64,000 nt of DNA from Pseudomonas sp. Bout1 (GTDB lineage Bacteria > Pseudomonadota > Gammaproteobacteria > Pseudomonadales > Pseudomonadaceae), in contig NZ_JAVIWK010000001.1 of the NCBI RefSeq assembly GCF_034314165.1, positions 7,008,001-7,072,000 of the forward strand, in the 5' to 3' direction. Numbering within the stretch: position 1 is the stretch's first letter; each line of letters opens with the position of its first letter. The notes under the pieces are model-generated. The model worked only from the letters and a program-made list of their open reading frames with translations. It searched no databases and was not told the origin of the DNA. Made by a program: the position numbers and the translations under genes. Below are positions 1 to 8,517 of the stretch, in pieces.

Positions 1-1518
1 TACGGGCCAATAGTCATCGATTCGAAAGAGCCTGAGCCGTTTCAATACAATCGCGACTATGTGGTGATGCTGACTGACTGGACCGATGAGGATCCTGGGC
101 GCGTCATGGCCAAACTCAAGAAACAATCGGACTACTACAACCACCACAAACGTACCGTGGGCGACTTCATCGACGACGTCAGCAAGCAAGGTTGGTCTGC
201 TGCCGTCGCCGACCGGAAAATGTGGGCCGAAATGAAAATGAACCCAACTGATCTGGCAGACGTCAGCGAGGATACTTACACCTACCTCATGAATGGCCAA
301 GCGCCGAACGGCAACTGGACCGGTATTTTTAAGCCTGGCGAGAAGCTACGCCTGCGCTTTATCAATGGCTCAGCGATGAGCTATTTCGATGTTCGCATTC
401 CTGGTTTGAAAATGACCGTGGTGGCGGCCGACGGCCAATATGTCCAACCAGTCAGTGTCGATGAATTCCGAATCGCCGTGGCAGAAACCTATGATGTGAT
501 TGTTGAGCCTGCCACCGAGGAGGCTTACACAATCTTTGCCCAGTCCATGGATAGAACCGGCTATGCGCGGGGGACCTTGGCAGTTCGTGAAGGACTGAAA
601 GCACCGGTACCGGCGATCGATCCGCGTCCGCTGTTGACCATGGATGACATGGGCATGGGCGGTATGGCTGGCATGGACCATGGCAGCATGGCTGGCATGG
701 GCGGCGGCGATATGAAACAGGGTGACATGTCAGGTATGGCTGGCATGGATCACAGCAAGATGCAGGGAATGGACCAAGGTGACATGACCGGGATGACCGG
801 CATGGGCAGTGGTGACATGACCAACATGGCCGGCATGGACCATAGCAAGATGGCAGGTATGGACAAAGGTGACATGTCCAACATGGCCGGCATGGACCAC
901 AGCAAGATGGCGGGGATGGACAAAGGCGACATGTCCGACATGGCCGGCATGGACCACAGCCAGATGGCAGGGATGGGCGGTATGGGAGGCGAGATGCAAT
1001 CTCACCCAGCGTCCGAAACCAACAACCCGTTGGTTGACATGCAGGCCATGAACCCAACGCCAAAACTGAACGATCCAGGTATCGGTTTGCGGAACAACGG
1101 TCGACGGGTGCTCACTTACTCAGATCTGAAGAGCACTTTCCAGGACCCTGATGGCCGAGAGCCCAATCGCACCATTGAGCTGCATCTGACCGGTCACATG
1201 GAAAAGTTTTCCTGGTCCTTCAACGGCATCAAATTTTCTGATGCTGAGCCCCTTCGTCTCAAGTACGGGGAGCGTCTTCGCATCACCTTGGTAAACGACA
1301 CCATGATGACGCACCCCATCCACCTTCATGGAATGTGGAGCGACCTTGAAGATGAAAACGGCAAGTTCATGGTACGTAAGCACACAATCGACATGCCACC
1401 GGGTACCAAGCGCAGCTATCGAGTAACCGCCGATGCTTTAGGTCGCTGGGCCTATCACTGCCACCTGCTTTTCCATATGGAAATGGGCATGTTCCGTGAA
1501 GTACGGGTTGATGAGTAA
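1..1518 (+). CDS. copA: CopA, periplasmic multicopper oxidase of copper resistance (5' end outside window)
   Basis: The frame is open from base 1, so the N-terminal signal and first cupredoxin domain begin upstream of the window. The visible part contains central cupredoxin sequence, then a Met/His-rich linker (about 650-1010) with repeated GMDHSKMAGMDKGDM-type units that presumably bind several copper ions. The C-terminal cupredoxin domain has multicopper-oxidase signatures HPIHLHGM and HCHLLFHMEMGM, which supply type 1 and trinuclear copper ligands. CopA proteins of Pseudomonas detoxify copper in the periplasm by oxidising Cu(I) and by sequestration. It is followed 12 nt later by a small gene and then copB, the usual cop operon order. 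Confidence 0.95.
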   Translation, partial: YGPIVIDSKEPEPFQYNRDYVVMLTDWTDEDPGRVMAKLKKQSDYYNHHKRTVGDFIDDVSKQGWSAAVADRKMWAEMKMNPTDLADVSEDTYTYLMNGQAPNGNWTGIFKPGEKLRLRFINGSAMSYFDVRIPGLKMTVVAADGQYVQPVSVDEFRIAVAETYDVIVEPATEEAYTIFAQSMDRTGYARGTLAVREGLKAPVPAIDPRPLLTMDDMGMGGMAGMDHGSMAGMGGGDMKQGDMSGMAGMDHSKMQGMDQGDMTGMTGMGSGDMTNMAGMDHSKMAGMDKGDMSNMAGMDHSKMAGMDKGDMSDMAGMDHSQMAGMGGMGGEMQSHPASETNNPLVDMQAMNPTPKLNDPGIGLRNNGRRVLTYSDLKSTFQDPDGREPNRTIELHLTGHMEKFSWSFNGIKFSDAEPLRLKYGERLRITLVNDTMMTHPIHLHGMWSDLEDENGKFMVRKHTIDMPPGTKRSYRVTADALGRWAYHCHLLFHMEMGMFREVRVDE

Positions 1519-1530
1519 AGGAGACGATCT

Positions 1531-1779
1531 GTGAGCACACACCTAAATCGTAAATCGCTGATCGGTTGCCTCTTTGCTTTTGGCCTGATGGGTGGATTCT
1601 CCTGCGTAGCATTGGCAGTCGAAGAACGTGGTGATCCTTCACCTGCTACTTCTGCGGATGCGCCGAACAAGACTGCGACCACGTCAAACGAGGCAACGCC
1701 GAATCACGCGACGATACCTCATACCAAGATGCGCCATGAGTCGATGGATCATGACCATGAAAACAAGAAGGCGGATTGA
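1531..1779 (+). CDS. Small secreted His/Met-rich protein between copA and copB
   Basis: This is an 82-residue protein starting at GTG, with an AAAGGAG Shine-Dalgarno sequence at 1517-1523. Residues 1-30 form a signal peptide (basic start, hydrophobic core, cleavage near VALAVE). The mature part is short, hydrophilic and ends in a cluster of Met, His and acidic residues ([16 protein letters not shown]), which suggests periplasmic copper binding. It lies 12 nt after copA and 4 nt before copB, so it is probably cotranscribed. I do not recognise a named family, and the role in copper handling is inferred from composition and position. Confidence 0.7.
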   Translation: MSTHLNRKSLIGCLFAFGLMGGFSCVALAVEERGDPSPATSADAPNKTATTSNEATPNHATIPHTKMRHESMDHDHENKKAD

Positions 1780-1783
1780 GATC

Positions 1784-2725
1784 ATGACCAAGAATTTTTT
1801 ACGCCCAACGTTGATGGTATTGGCAGTTTCTACGAGTCCTGTCTTCTTTGCCGTGGCTCACGCCGCTGAAGAGATGGATCACTCGAAGATGAACCATGGC
1901 TCCATGGGAGCGATGGACCATAGCAACATGGGGGCTATGGACCACAGCAAGATGAAAATGGACGACGGTCAAATGACCGGCATGGAAAGTATGGATGAAG
2001 GGACGACGACAACCAGTCGAACCCCTGTCCCCGTACTTACCGATGCTGACCGTGCAGCCGCCTTTCCAGATGTCGCTGGTCATGGTGTCCACGACAAAAC
2101 AATCAACTCTTTCATGCTGCTGGATAAGTTTGAATACCAGGATGCTGACAACGGTAGTGCGTTGGCTTGGGATGCGAAAGGATGGATCGGCGGTGACATT
2201 GATCGACTGTGGTTGCGCTCGGAAGGCGAACGTACCAATGGCGTGACGGAAAGTGCTGAATTATCCGCGCTCTGGGGGCACTCCATCGGACCGTGGTGGG
2301 ACGTCGTCACCGGTGTACGACAGGATTTCAAACCAGGGTCTCCTCAAACCTGGGCCGCACTCGGCATTCAGGGCATGGCCCTCTACAACTTCGAGGCCGA
2401 AGCGACTGCCTACATCGGTGAGAACGGTCAATCGGCTGCTCGACTGGAAGGCGATTACGACATTCTGCTGACGAATCGATTGATCTTGCAGCCGACGGCC
2501 GAGGTCAATTTTTATGGGAAGAATGACCCTCAGCGCGGCATCGGGTCCGGATTAGCCAACACCGAAGTGGGGCTCCGATTGCGTTATGAGATTGTCCGCC
2601 AATTTGCCCCTTATATCGGGGTGAGTTGGAGCCGTTCCTATGGCAATACGGCAGACTTTGCACGTGAGGAAGGTGAAGATGCCAGCGAGGCACGCTTTGT
2701 CGCCGGTATCCGGATGTGGTTCTGA
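1784..2725 (+). CDS. copB: CopB, outer membrane copper resistance protein
   Basis: The 313-residue product starts at ATG 1784. The same frame is open further upstream, but that part overlaps the preceding gene and lacks a signal sequence. Residues 1-28 form a signal peptide ending in AHAAEE. A Met/His-rich stretch ([18 protein letters not shown]) follows, typical of CopB. The C-terminal 230 residues match the CopB beta-barrel family, with alternating aromatic strands ([26 protein letters not shown]) and a terminal RMWF expected for outer membrane insertion. CopB works with CopA in copper resistance. It follows the small gene by 4 nt. Confidence 0.93.
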   Translation: MTKNFLRPTLMVLAVSTSPVFFAVAHAAEEMDHSKMNHGSMGAMDHSNMGAMDHSKMKMDDGQMTGMESMDEGTTTTSRTPVPVLTDADRAAAFPDVAGHGVHDKTINSFMLLDKFEYQDADNGSALAWDAKGWIGGDIDRLWLRSEGERTNGVTESAELSALWGHSIGPWWDVVTGVRQDFKPGSPQTWAALGIQGMALYNFEAEATAYIGENGQSAARLEGDYDILLTNRLILQPTAEVNFYGKNDPQRGIGSGLANTEVGLRLRYEIVRQFAPYIGVSWSRSYGNTADFAREEGEDASEARFVAGIRMWF

Positions 2726-2734
2726 GAACCGGGC

Positions 2735-3538
2735 ATGAAGATTACACTGAAGGCACTGATAGCTGCTGGTCTGGCCACCGTAGCAGCGGCTGCCGGCGTG
2801 GTATATTTCGGCGTGATCAATGTCGGGGCGGATGATCCCCACTCTGCCCCTGTCTACGCGCTACTTTCTATTGCTCGGGATCGCTCGATCGAAGTGCGCT
2901 CGCGCGACATTCAGGTCCCCGACCTGAGCCAAGAAGCCCTCATCCGTGAAGGTGCTGGCAACTACAACTCGATGTGTGTCGGTTGCCATTTGGCTCCGGG
3001 CCTTACAGGCACCGAACTGAGTAACAGCCTTTACCCCGCACCTCCGAACCTTTCAAAACTGGGCGTCGATGGGCACCCAGCCGCAGCTTTTTGGATCATC
3101 AAGCACGGCATCAAATCCACCGGCATGCCCGCGTGGGGCAAAAGCATGGCCGATCCGTACATATAGGGGATGGTCGCATTTCTCCAGCAGCTTCCGTCAC
3201 TTGATACAGAGCAATACAAAGCCCTGATCACGAGTAGCGGTGGCCATCAACACGGTGGTGGCGAAAGCGTGATGCACAACCATGAGGGTCAACATGGAAC
3301 GACCCAGGGGCAAAGTGGCGCAGGTGCTGCCAACCAAAGGGCGGAAGTCCGCGCTAATGATGACGAGAAAAACACGGCACATGCCCATGGCCCCTCCGCA
3401 GCGCCGTCTGCAAAGGAGCCTGCGGACCACGCCGATCATAAGGGTAGGGAAGCTTCAGATGACGCGGCCCCGACTCCAACCGTACAGCCCAAATCACATA
3501 CACATACTGATGGGAAGGAACATACCCATGCGAAATAA
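2735..3538 (+). pseudogene. Cytochrome c family protein with His-rich tail, split by an in-frame amber codon
   Basis: The reading frame from ATG 2735 runs through a membrane anchor or signal (residues 1-27), a heme c site CVGCH, and the axial-ligand region STGMPAWG, then meets TAG at 3164-3166. The same frame continues unbroken to 3538 with GMVAFLQQLPSL, the normal final helix of small class I cytochromes, where a Trp is expected at the stop position (TGG to TAG). After it comes a His-rich tail (HQHGGG, HAHG, HTHTDGKEHTHAK). Translation could yield a 143-residue truncated cytochrome that keeps the heme site, or restart at ATG 3170. It sits in a copper operon, 9 nt after copB. Confidence 0.8.
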
Positions 3539-3995
3539 TTCTCTTCGTCGCAGACGGGCACTTCGTCTCGCTGCTCTCGTGGCTCTGTTCATCAGTTCAG
3601 CCAGTCACGCAGCAGAGCCATTGACGATCGATGTACATCGCGACGCTAATTGCGGATGCTGCAAGAAATGGGTCCAGCACCTTGAAGCCAGCGGCTTTAC
3701 CGTCGTTGATCACGTGGAAACCAACATGAGCGCGATCAAGCGCGGTCTCGGGATTTCTCCTGAGCTCTCGTCCTGTCACACAGCAACCATCAACGGAAAG
3801 TTTGTTGAAGGTCACGTGCCCGCCGAGCAAATCATTGCGATGAGCAAACGTGATGACCTGCTCGGGATTGCCGTTCCAGGCATGCCGGCCGGCTCCCCAG
3901 GAATGGAAGTGGACGGGAAACATGACGCGTATAACGTAATCGGCTTGTCAAAGGCAGGCACAGACCACGTCGTTGCTGAATACCCCGAAAACTGA
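3528..3995 (+). CDS. DUF411 family periplasmic metal-binding protein
   Basis: The 155-residue protein starts at ATG 3528, preceded by GGAAGGA at 3513-3519, and overlaps the end of the cytochrome frame by 11 nt. Residues 1-28 form a signal peptide (basic start, hydrophobic core, SHAAEP). The mature protein has the DUF411 hallmarks: CGCCKKW near its start, a second Cys in SCHTATINGKFVEGHVPAE, and the conserved GIAVPGMPAGSPGME. Members of this family are found in copper and other metal resistance operons, and the Cys/Met motifs suggest copper binding. The upstream extension of the frame overlaps the previous gene and is not coding. Confidence 0.9.
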   Translation: MRNNSLRRRRALRLAALVALFISSASHAAEPLTIDVHRDANCGCCKKWVQHLEASGFTVVDHVETNMSAIKRGLGISPELSSCHTATINGKFVEGHVPAEQIIAMSKRDDLLGIAVPGMPAGSPGMEVDGKHDAYNVIGLSKAGTDHVVAEYPEN

Positions 3996-4298
3996 TCTTC
4001 TAATCTCACTCCTGCATGGTGAAGGTCATGGCCGTGCAGAGGACATAGCTCATTTCGAACGTAAAAAAGGCGCCACTAGGGCGCCTAAACCACCTCCCAA
4101 ACCAAAGGAAAAACAAGGAGGCGGGATGTATCAGGTGGTCGAGCAATTGTTTACTGCACGTTAGAAACCCTTCGACTGACGGAATGATTTCATAAAATGG
4201 ATAACTTCAGGCTTTCCTGAAAATTACTTCTACGTCAGCGAGCAGTAAGCTAGTTTCGGACAAAGGAGAATTATGCAGTTCTTAAATAATTTCATTGT
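3996..4298. other. Intergenic region between the copper operon and the DUF2790 gene
   Basis: There is no credible gene here. It contains the hairpin at 4062-4086 and a nine-codon ATG frame at 4273-4302 preceded by AAAGGAG, which could be chance. I see no transposon-end repeats in it. Confidence 0.6.
4062..4086 (-). terminator. Probable rho-independent terminator
   Basis: A perfect 7-bp stem AGGCGCC/GGCGCCT with a 5-nt loop occupies 4068-4086. It is preceded on the plus strand by six A, so on the minus strand the stem is followed by TTTTTT. It would end transcripts coming from the DUF2790 gene, although it lies about 210 nt past that gene. Confidence 0.6.
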
Positions 4299-4640
4299 CT
4301 AGCTTCCATGGGGGCAGTTGTCGGCCATGACCTTATATTCCACGGTGTTAAGCTTGCCCGTAGAGTCTTCATAGGTCATGCGCGAAGGGGCAACCCCACA
4401 GGTTTTATTGGCTTGCGTGACACTGACGACCTTGTGGATATCGAGGTTCATACCATATTCATAATGAACAACTTCAGGAGGAGTCTTGCCGTTCCTTGAG
4501 GCATATTGCTCCATTGCTTGTTGGTTCTCTTGCATCATTCGACCATACACGCGGTCACCGCCACCTTCAGCCATGGCTAATGAAGATAAGGTCAAAATCG
4601 AAGCGGCGCAAAACGCTTTCACTGCTGTCATTGCTTTCAT
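4299..4640 (-). CDS. DUF2790 family small periplasmic protein
   Basis: This is a 113-residue product with a signal peptide (residues 1-24, ending SLAMAEG). It carries the DUF2790 signature VVHYEYGMNLDIHKVVS, then CGVAPSRMTYEDSTGKL and a second Cys near the C-terminus, which could form a disulfide. The start is supported by AGGAGA at 4646-4651. DUF2790 proteins are common in Pseudomonas, often near metal-resistance genes; no biochemical role is established to my knowledge. It is transcribed away from the tns genes and towards the cop operon, so it is a separate cargo transcript. Confidence 0.85.
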   Translation of the reverse strand: MKAMTAVKAFCAASILTLSSLAMAEGGGDRVYGRMMQENQQAMEQYASRNGKTPPEVVHYEYGMNLDIHKVVSVTQANKTCGVAPSRMTYEDSTGKLNTVEYKVMADNCPHGS

Positions 4641-4818
4641 GATTTTCTCCTAAAGCTCAATTTACTGAGTTAAAGAGTAACAAGTGAAAGCTTTCAGAAA
4701 GCTGCCGCGAAGGTTACTAATGTGAAAGGTGGACGCTACCCCGCATTTACGCTTTCAAGCCAGATGGGATTTTTGTTAACACCAAAGGTTGGCAGACGCT
4801 GACGGAACAAAGATGCCC
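4641..4818. other. Intergenic region upstream of the DUF2790 gene
   Basis: It contains the DUF2790 ribosome binding site and presumably its promoter. An interrupted palindrome AGCTTTC-A-GAAAGCT occupies 4689-4703 and may be an operator. I could not identify a canonical Pseudomonas cop box. Confidence 0.4.
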
Positions 4819-6453
4819 TCAAAAGCTTATTTGAACCGGTGGTCCCTCCCAATTCCTCGATACGCCGGTAGACCTGAGCAGGGCCTCCGCGTCGACCCCG
4901 GTTCTTGCCAGGCTTTCCAGATCCCACTCGAAGAAACTGCAAAAAACCAGGAAAACCTTGCTTGATACCGCTGAGGTCAATCTTACCGTCGAGTAATTCA
5001 CGGGGAGCTTCATCCTGATGAGTTCAGAGACAGTCCACACCAAAGTTCTTAGACGAAAATGCCATACTGACTCCTGATGAATCTTGATCTGTTGATAAGT
5101 AAGAGGGAACCTCTGCTTGCGTAGATCCAGCTCATGAGGTAACGAACCTGGGAGCAGCGATTGCAAATTCCGAATGTTCACTCTCTTCGGATCTTTCGTA
5201 ACTTTATACAGCTCATCTACGCCCGCTTCGATAAGGGCTGCATAGGCGTCGTCTCTTGAGTCGACGGACTTTTCGACCTTAACTGTAGCTTTTTTAGGGG
5301 CATGGAGTTTTGCCATTAACCATGCGTTATCATTTTCTAGAATCCATTGCGTAGGTTTGTACGCCTTCTTCCAGAGGTACTCGATATTGGCATCGGTACG
5401 TAGCGCTAAAAGCAACTCGATTTTTTGGCGATATCTAGTTTTTTGACTAAGACGCGATTCTTCGACTTTGGGCGCTCGCGGAGAAACAGCGGCACTCAGC
5501 AGAATAGACTCATTCTTCAGAGCCTCTTCAAAGCCATCTGCACTGGAAAACAAATGAAGAGCAATGATCAAATGCCGCGCGAGCGGCATATTTAGCTGAC
5601 CTTTATCTGATTTGAGCCGGATCCATTGCTCATGCTTTCCGGTGTTGTAGGCTGGATCAATCTGCGCCAAAAGCTCATCGCCGTAAGCGCTTTGGATGCT
5701 GTCGAATAGTTTTGCGATACCCGCATTTTTTCCGAAAATGAATCCGCGTTTCTTGCATTGGCGGACGTAGCACGAACTTAATACCGTACTGCCTATCGGA
5801 GGGATATTGCGTTGCAGGATATCGTGTGCGAACAGAGCGACTTTCTGTTCCATCTTTGACCCCTTGTGTATTGCTGCGCTGTTTAACGGGCTCCAGCCGC
5901 ATGCGCATGGCTCAGTCAGATTGGGAAGCAGCTTCAATTTACGGTAGAACGGGCGAGAGCACTCGGGGCAGGCATGGATCAATGCGTCGCCATGACGCCA
6001 ACAGACGGCAACACCGGGTATCTGGTGAGATCGATGCCAGTAGGCAGAACCCCGCTCAATCAAATCTTCCTGAACGCAGGTAGGACAAAGCTTAGCCTTG
6101 CCATGGGTGGACTCTTCTCTGCGGGGCACCCGTACCACCCCGTCATAACCCAGTGGCCCTACGTCGTTCTCTGGCCCCTGCTTAACCCCAAGAAACGGTC
6201 GGTAAGCAGGAAAAGTAGTATTGCTTCTGATCAACTCTGCGAGATTGCTCTCCGATTGCCCCGGCAGCCTGTGCGCGAGCCTCTCGATCTGCTTGGGTAC
6301 GATGCCACCGATGCAAAAGGGTTTCGATGCGAACAAATCGCGATAGGTTTCCGTCGCGGTTCTGTTACCTGACAGATAGTGATATCGGGTGACACGAGAG
6401 TAAAGCATTTCATCCGGCATCGAAACGGGGAAAAATAATAGATCAGACATCAT
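4819..6453 (-). CDS. Second TniQ/TnsD-like transposon targeting protein
   Basis: This 544-residue protein begins LLFFPVSMPDEMLYSRVTRYHYL, the usual opening of TniQ-domain proteins. It has a zinc-binding region CPTCVQEDL...YWHRSHQIPGVAVCWRHG followed by extra Cys pairs (CPECSRPF, CACGW). TniQ proteins choose the target site of Tn7-like transposons and recruit the TnsC ATPase. This copy is separate from tnsD by 375 nt and is clearly divergent from it. In Tn7 this position would hold tnsE, so it may provide a second target pathway, for example mobile plasmids. That role is inferred. The start could be ATG 6453 or ATG 6450. Confidence 0.85.
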   Translation of the reverse strand: MMSDLLFFPVSMPDEMLYSRVTRYHYLSGNRTATETYRDLFASKPFCIGGIVPKQIERLAHRLPGQSESNLAELIRSNTTFPAYRPFLGVKQGPENDVGPLGYDGVVRVPRREESTHGKAKLCPTCVQEDLIERGSAYWHRSHQIPGVAVCWRHGDALIHACPECSRPFYRKLKLLPNLTEPCACGWSPLNSAAIHKGSKMEQKVALFAHDILQRNIPPIGSTVLSSCYVRQCKKRGFIFGKNAGIAKLFDSIQSAYGDELLAQIDPAYNTGKHEQWIRLKSDKGQLNMPLARHLIIALHLFSSADGFEEALKNESILLSAAVSPRAPKVEESRLSQKTRYRQKIELLLALRTDANIEYLWKKAYKPTQWILENDNAWLMAKLHAPKKATVKVEKSVDSRDDAYAALIEAGVDELYKVTKDPKRVNIRNLQSLLPGSLPHELDLRKQRFPLTYQQIKIHQESVWHFRLRTLVWTVSELIRMKLPVNYSTVRLTSAVSSKVFLVFCSFFEWDLESLARTGVDAEALLRSTGVSRNWEGPPVQISF

Positions 6454-6828
6454 TTACCGATTAAAGGTAGGGCTCGAAGAGAATGTGCATCCGGGGGCAG
6501 TATATATGCAACCCCTAAAATTCTGCATCCGGTCTGGATTTGAAATGACAAGCCGCTCAACTTTGAATCGTAGTGAATTCATCTAAATCCTGCCGCGCCC
6601 GTATTCCTCGAATACAAAACACGTATCGATAAACCCGCGTAGGTCAGCCCATGCCGGTTGCAAAACTATTTCCGTTGATCGCGGGTTAGTACGTTTACAT
6701 GCTGATCGTGATGATCCAGCGTATGCCGGACCTATTCTGGAGGGGAATTTTTTCATTAACAGAAAAATAATGGGTTTATGGTGAATTGATTTAGAACTTT
6801 TTAGATGGAGGGGGAATGCCCAGCTGGA
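6454..6828. other. Gap between tnsD and the second tniQ
   Basis: I find no gene and no clear terminator in these 375 nt. The part next to 6453 presumably carries the promoter of the second tniQ. The AT-rich stretch at about 6745-6810 follows the tnsD stop in the direction of transcription. Confidence 0.4.
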
Positions 6829-8517
6829 TTACAGCATGGGTCGAATGCTCGCGACCCTGTAGAGCGAAGAACGTGATACAGCCTTGCCCTCTGAGAGCAA
6901 TTGGCGTCTAGCCCATCGCAGACGCCTATCGTGAAAGCCTTCGATTGGTTCACATACTTTTTCGAGCATTGCTGCACACAGAGGAAGCTTGCAAAGCTGC
7001 TTTTCGAAGCGAGAAAGAACATGAAGCTCCCGACCTATCCTGGTACGCGAAATGCGGACAGGCTTACCCGCAAGAGCATAAAGCGCGTCGGCACACTGAC
7101 GGACTTCGCCGGCCAGTCTCGCATCGAGGGCAGCGAACATTTCGGTGCTATTTAGACGAGGCGTACGATGGGGGCTTGGGTTTGCAGTTGACTCCGAAAG
7201 CCACTGCTTATCGTGGCGATACAGCCACGCATACCCCCTGCATGCATGTGCTTTGTAAAATCGATAATCAGCCTCGAAAGCCGCGCGTCTTGCGCATAGC
7301 TCAGTGTGAAATCGTGCCTCCCTCCAAGCATCTTGCCCGCCGGGTACATTTCTGATGTGACGATAGACATACGCTGATGAAACGCCTAGAACGGCAGCGA
7401 TCTTTTTGGCATCAGCTCCTTCAAGAGCATGTTGCCACACAGCGGCTGACGAACAGTCCAGGCCTTCACCAGGCATCACCGGAGAAAGGCGCGCGTGAAG
7501 CCGAATGTGAGCTTTCGGATCACATGCCACCGCCTCTTTCACTGGGCATTGACCATGAAGCAAGCTCACCATTTCAACGCCCAGAGCACCGGCCAATAAA
7601 ATGTATTTGAGCGGATGGTGAGAGGTTATAGGCGTACGAAGCAGCTTCGTGACCCATGAGGCGGGTGTACCTGCACGAACATCTCCGAGTATAGAAAACT
7701 CCCATTCTCGCGGGAGTGCAGCAAAAAAATCGGCCATGTGCTGCGCCAGCATGTGCAGGTGCAAGCGATGGTTATCAGAAGCAAGGTTGAGCTGCGTTGC
7801 CCTGTGTAAAAGCGTGAAGCGCACCGCCTCCGCCGACAAAGCAGTGACGTCAGACTCGAGGACCTGAAGTGAGCGCAACGCTATTTCGTGAAGCGGTGGC
7901 ATGCACCGCAACGGGGTGTCGAGAAGTACTGTGTGTGCTTGCACATTCTCATCATTGGGCAGATTGAGTTGTCGAGAGCTGCGGCTGGACCAGCGAGGAT
8001 CAAGGATCCTGAGTGACGTACCGTGATGCGGACATACCAGCACGCCTGGAAGCATGTGGACCCTGTGCCAGTAAGCGACTCCCCGTTGAGCCTGATCTTG
8101 TGCGATACATTCTGGGCATAACCGCACTCGGGAGGCGAATCCAATACGGCTCGCGTTGACGCCCAGCTTCAACATCAAGCCTTTCCCATCAGCGGTCATC
8201 AGCGTCCGAGCGTGTTCGACCTGGCTCATCCTCAAAAACGGCGCATAGTAGGGTAATAATGTGTGGCGCATGAGGACCTCGGCTACCGATAGCTCAGTAC
8301 CGCTGGGTAGCGCATCGACAAAATCCCCTAAATGACTCGGGAATGCCACATTTTGCGAAAAAGCTGCCGCCGATTTCAGTCCGGCAAATGCTGCTTGGCA
8401 ATTACGAACACCGCAAAGACGGGCATAACGAGAAATCACGCTGTGCAGCGTCTCGTCGGGAAACGCGGCGGGGAAGAAATGGAGTTTAAGTTGCACTTCA
8501 CCCCCCCTCCGACTCAC
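6829..8517 (-). CDS. tnsD: TnsD, TniQ-family attTn7 target selector
   Basis: The 562-residue product starts at GTG 8517, overlapping the tnsC stop (GTGA). The TniQ opening is LKLHFFPAAFPDETLHSVIS. A zinc finger follows, CPECIAQDQAQRG...YWHRVHMLPGVLVCPHHG. The C-terminal half contains a predicted helix-turn-helix (AKKIAAVLGVSSAYVYRHI), as in TnsD proteins that read the 3' end of glmS. Its position right after tnsC and the location of this element at glmS make it the best candidate for the glmS-specific targeting protein. It would bind glmS DNA and recruit TnsC. Confidence 0.9.
   Translation of the reverse strand: MSRRGGEVQLKLHFFPAAFPDETLHSVISRYARLCGVRNCQAAFAGLKSAAAFSQNVAFPSHLGDFVDALPSGTELSVAEVLMRHTLLPYYAPFLRMSQVEHARTLMTADGKGLMLKLGVNASRIGFASRVRLCPECIAQDQAQRGVAYWHRVHMLPGVLVCPHHGTSLRILDPRWSSRSSRQLNLPNDENVQAHTVLLDTPLRCMPPLHEIALRSLQVLESDVTALSAEAVRFTLLHRATQLNLASDNHRLHLHMLAQHMADFFAALPREWEFSILGDVRAGTPASWVTKLLRTPITSHHPLKYILLAGALGVEMVSLLHGQCPVKEAVACDPKAHIRLHARLSPVMPGEGLDCSSAAVWQHALEGADAKKIAAVLGVSSAYVYRHIRNVPGGQDAWREARFHTELCARRAAFEADYRFYKAHACRGYAWLYRHDKQWLSESTANPSPHRTPRLNSTEMFAALDARLAGEVRQCADALYALAGKPVRISRTRIGRELHVLSRFEKQLCKLPLCAAMLEKVCEPIEGFHDRRLRWARRQLLSEGKAVSRSSLYRVASIRPML

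Noticed and set aside
452..1063. Cys/Pro-rich minus-strand frame opposite the Met-rich part of copA
   Set aside because: Its repetitive composition is the complement of the ATG-GAC-CAC repeats in copA.
3973..4164. 63-codon plus-strand frame after the DUF411 gene
   Set aside because: It overlaps the DUF411 coding end and runs through the terminator hairpin at 4062-4086; no ribosome binding site or similarity.
4273..4302. Nine-codon frame with a good AAAGGAG site
   Set aside because: It is too short to support as a gene and overlaps the end of the DUF2790 gene; no leader-peptide features.
1..4818. Left end of the Tn7-like element within the window
   Set aside because: No inverted copies of the TTGACAC-containing end repeats occur in the cargo, so the left end must be outside.
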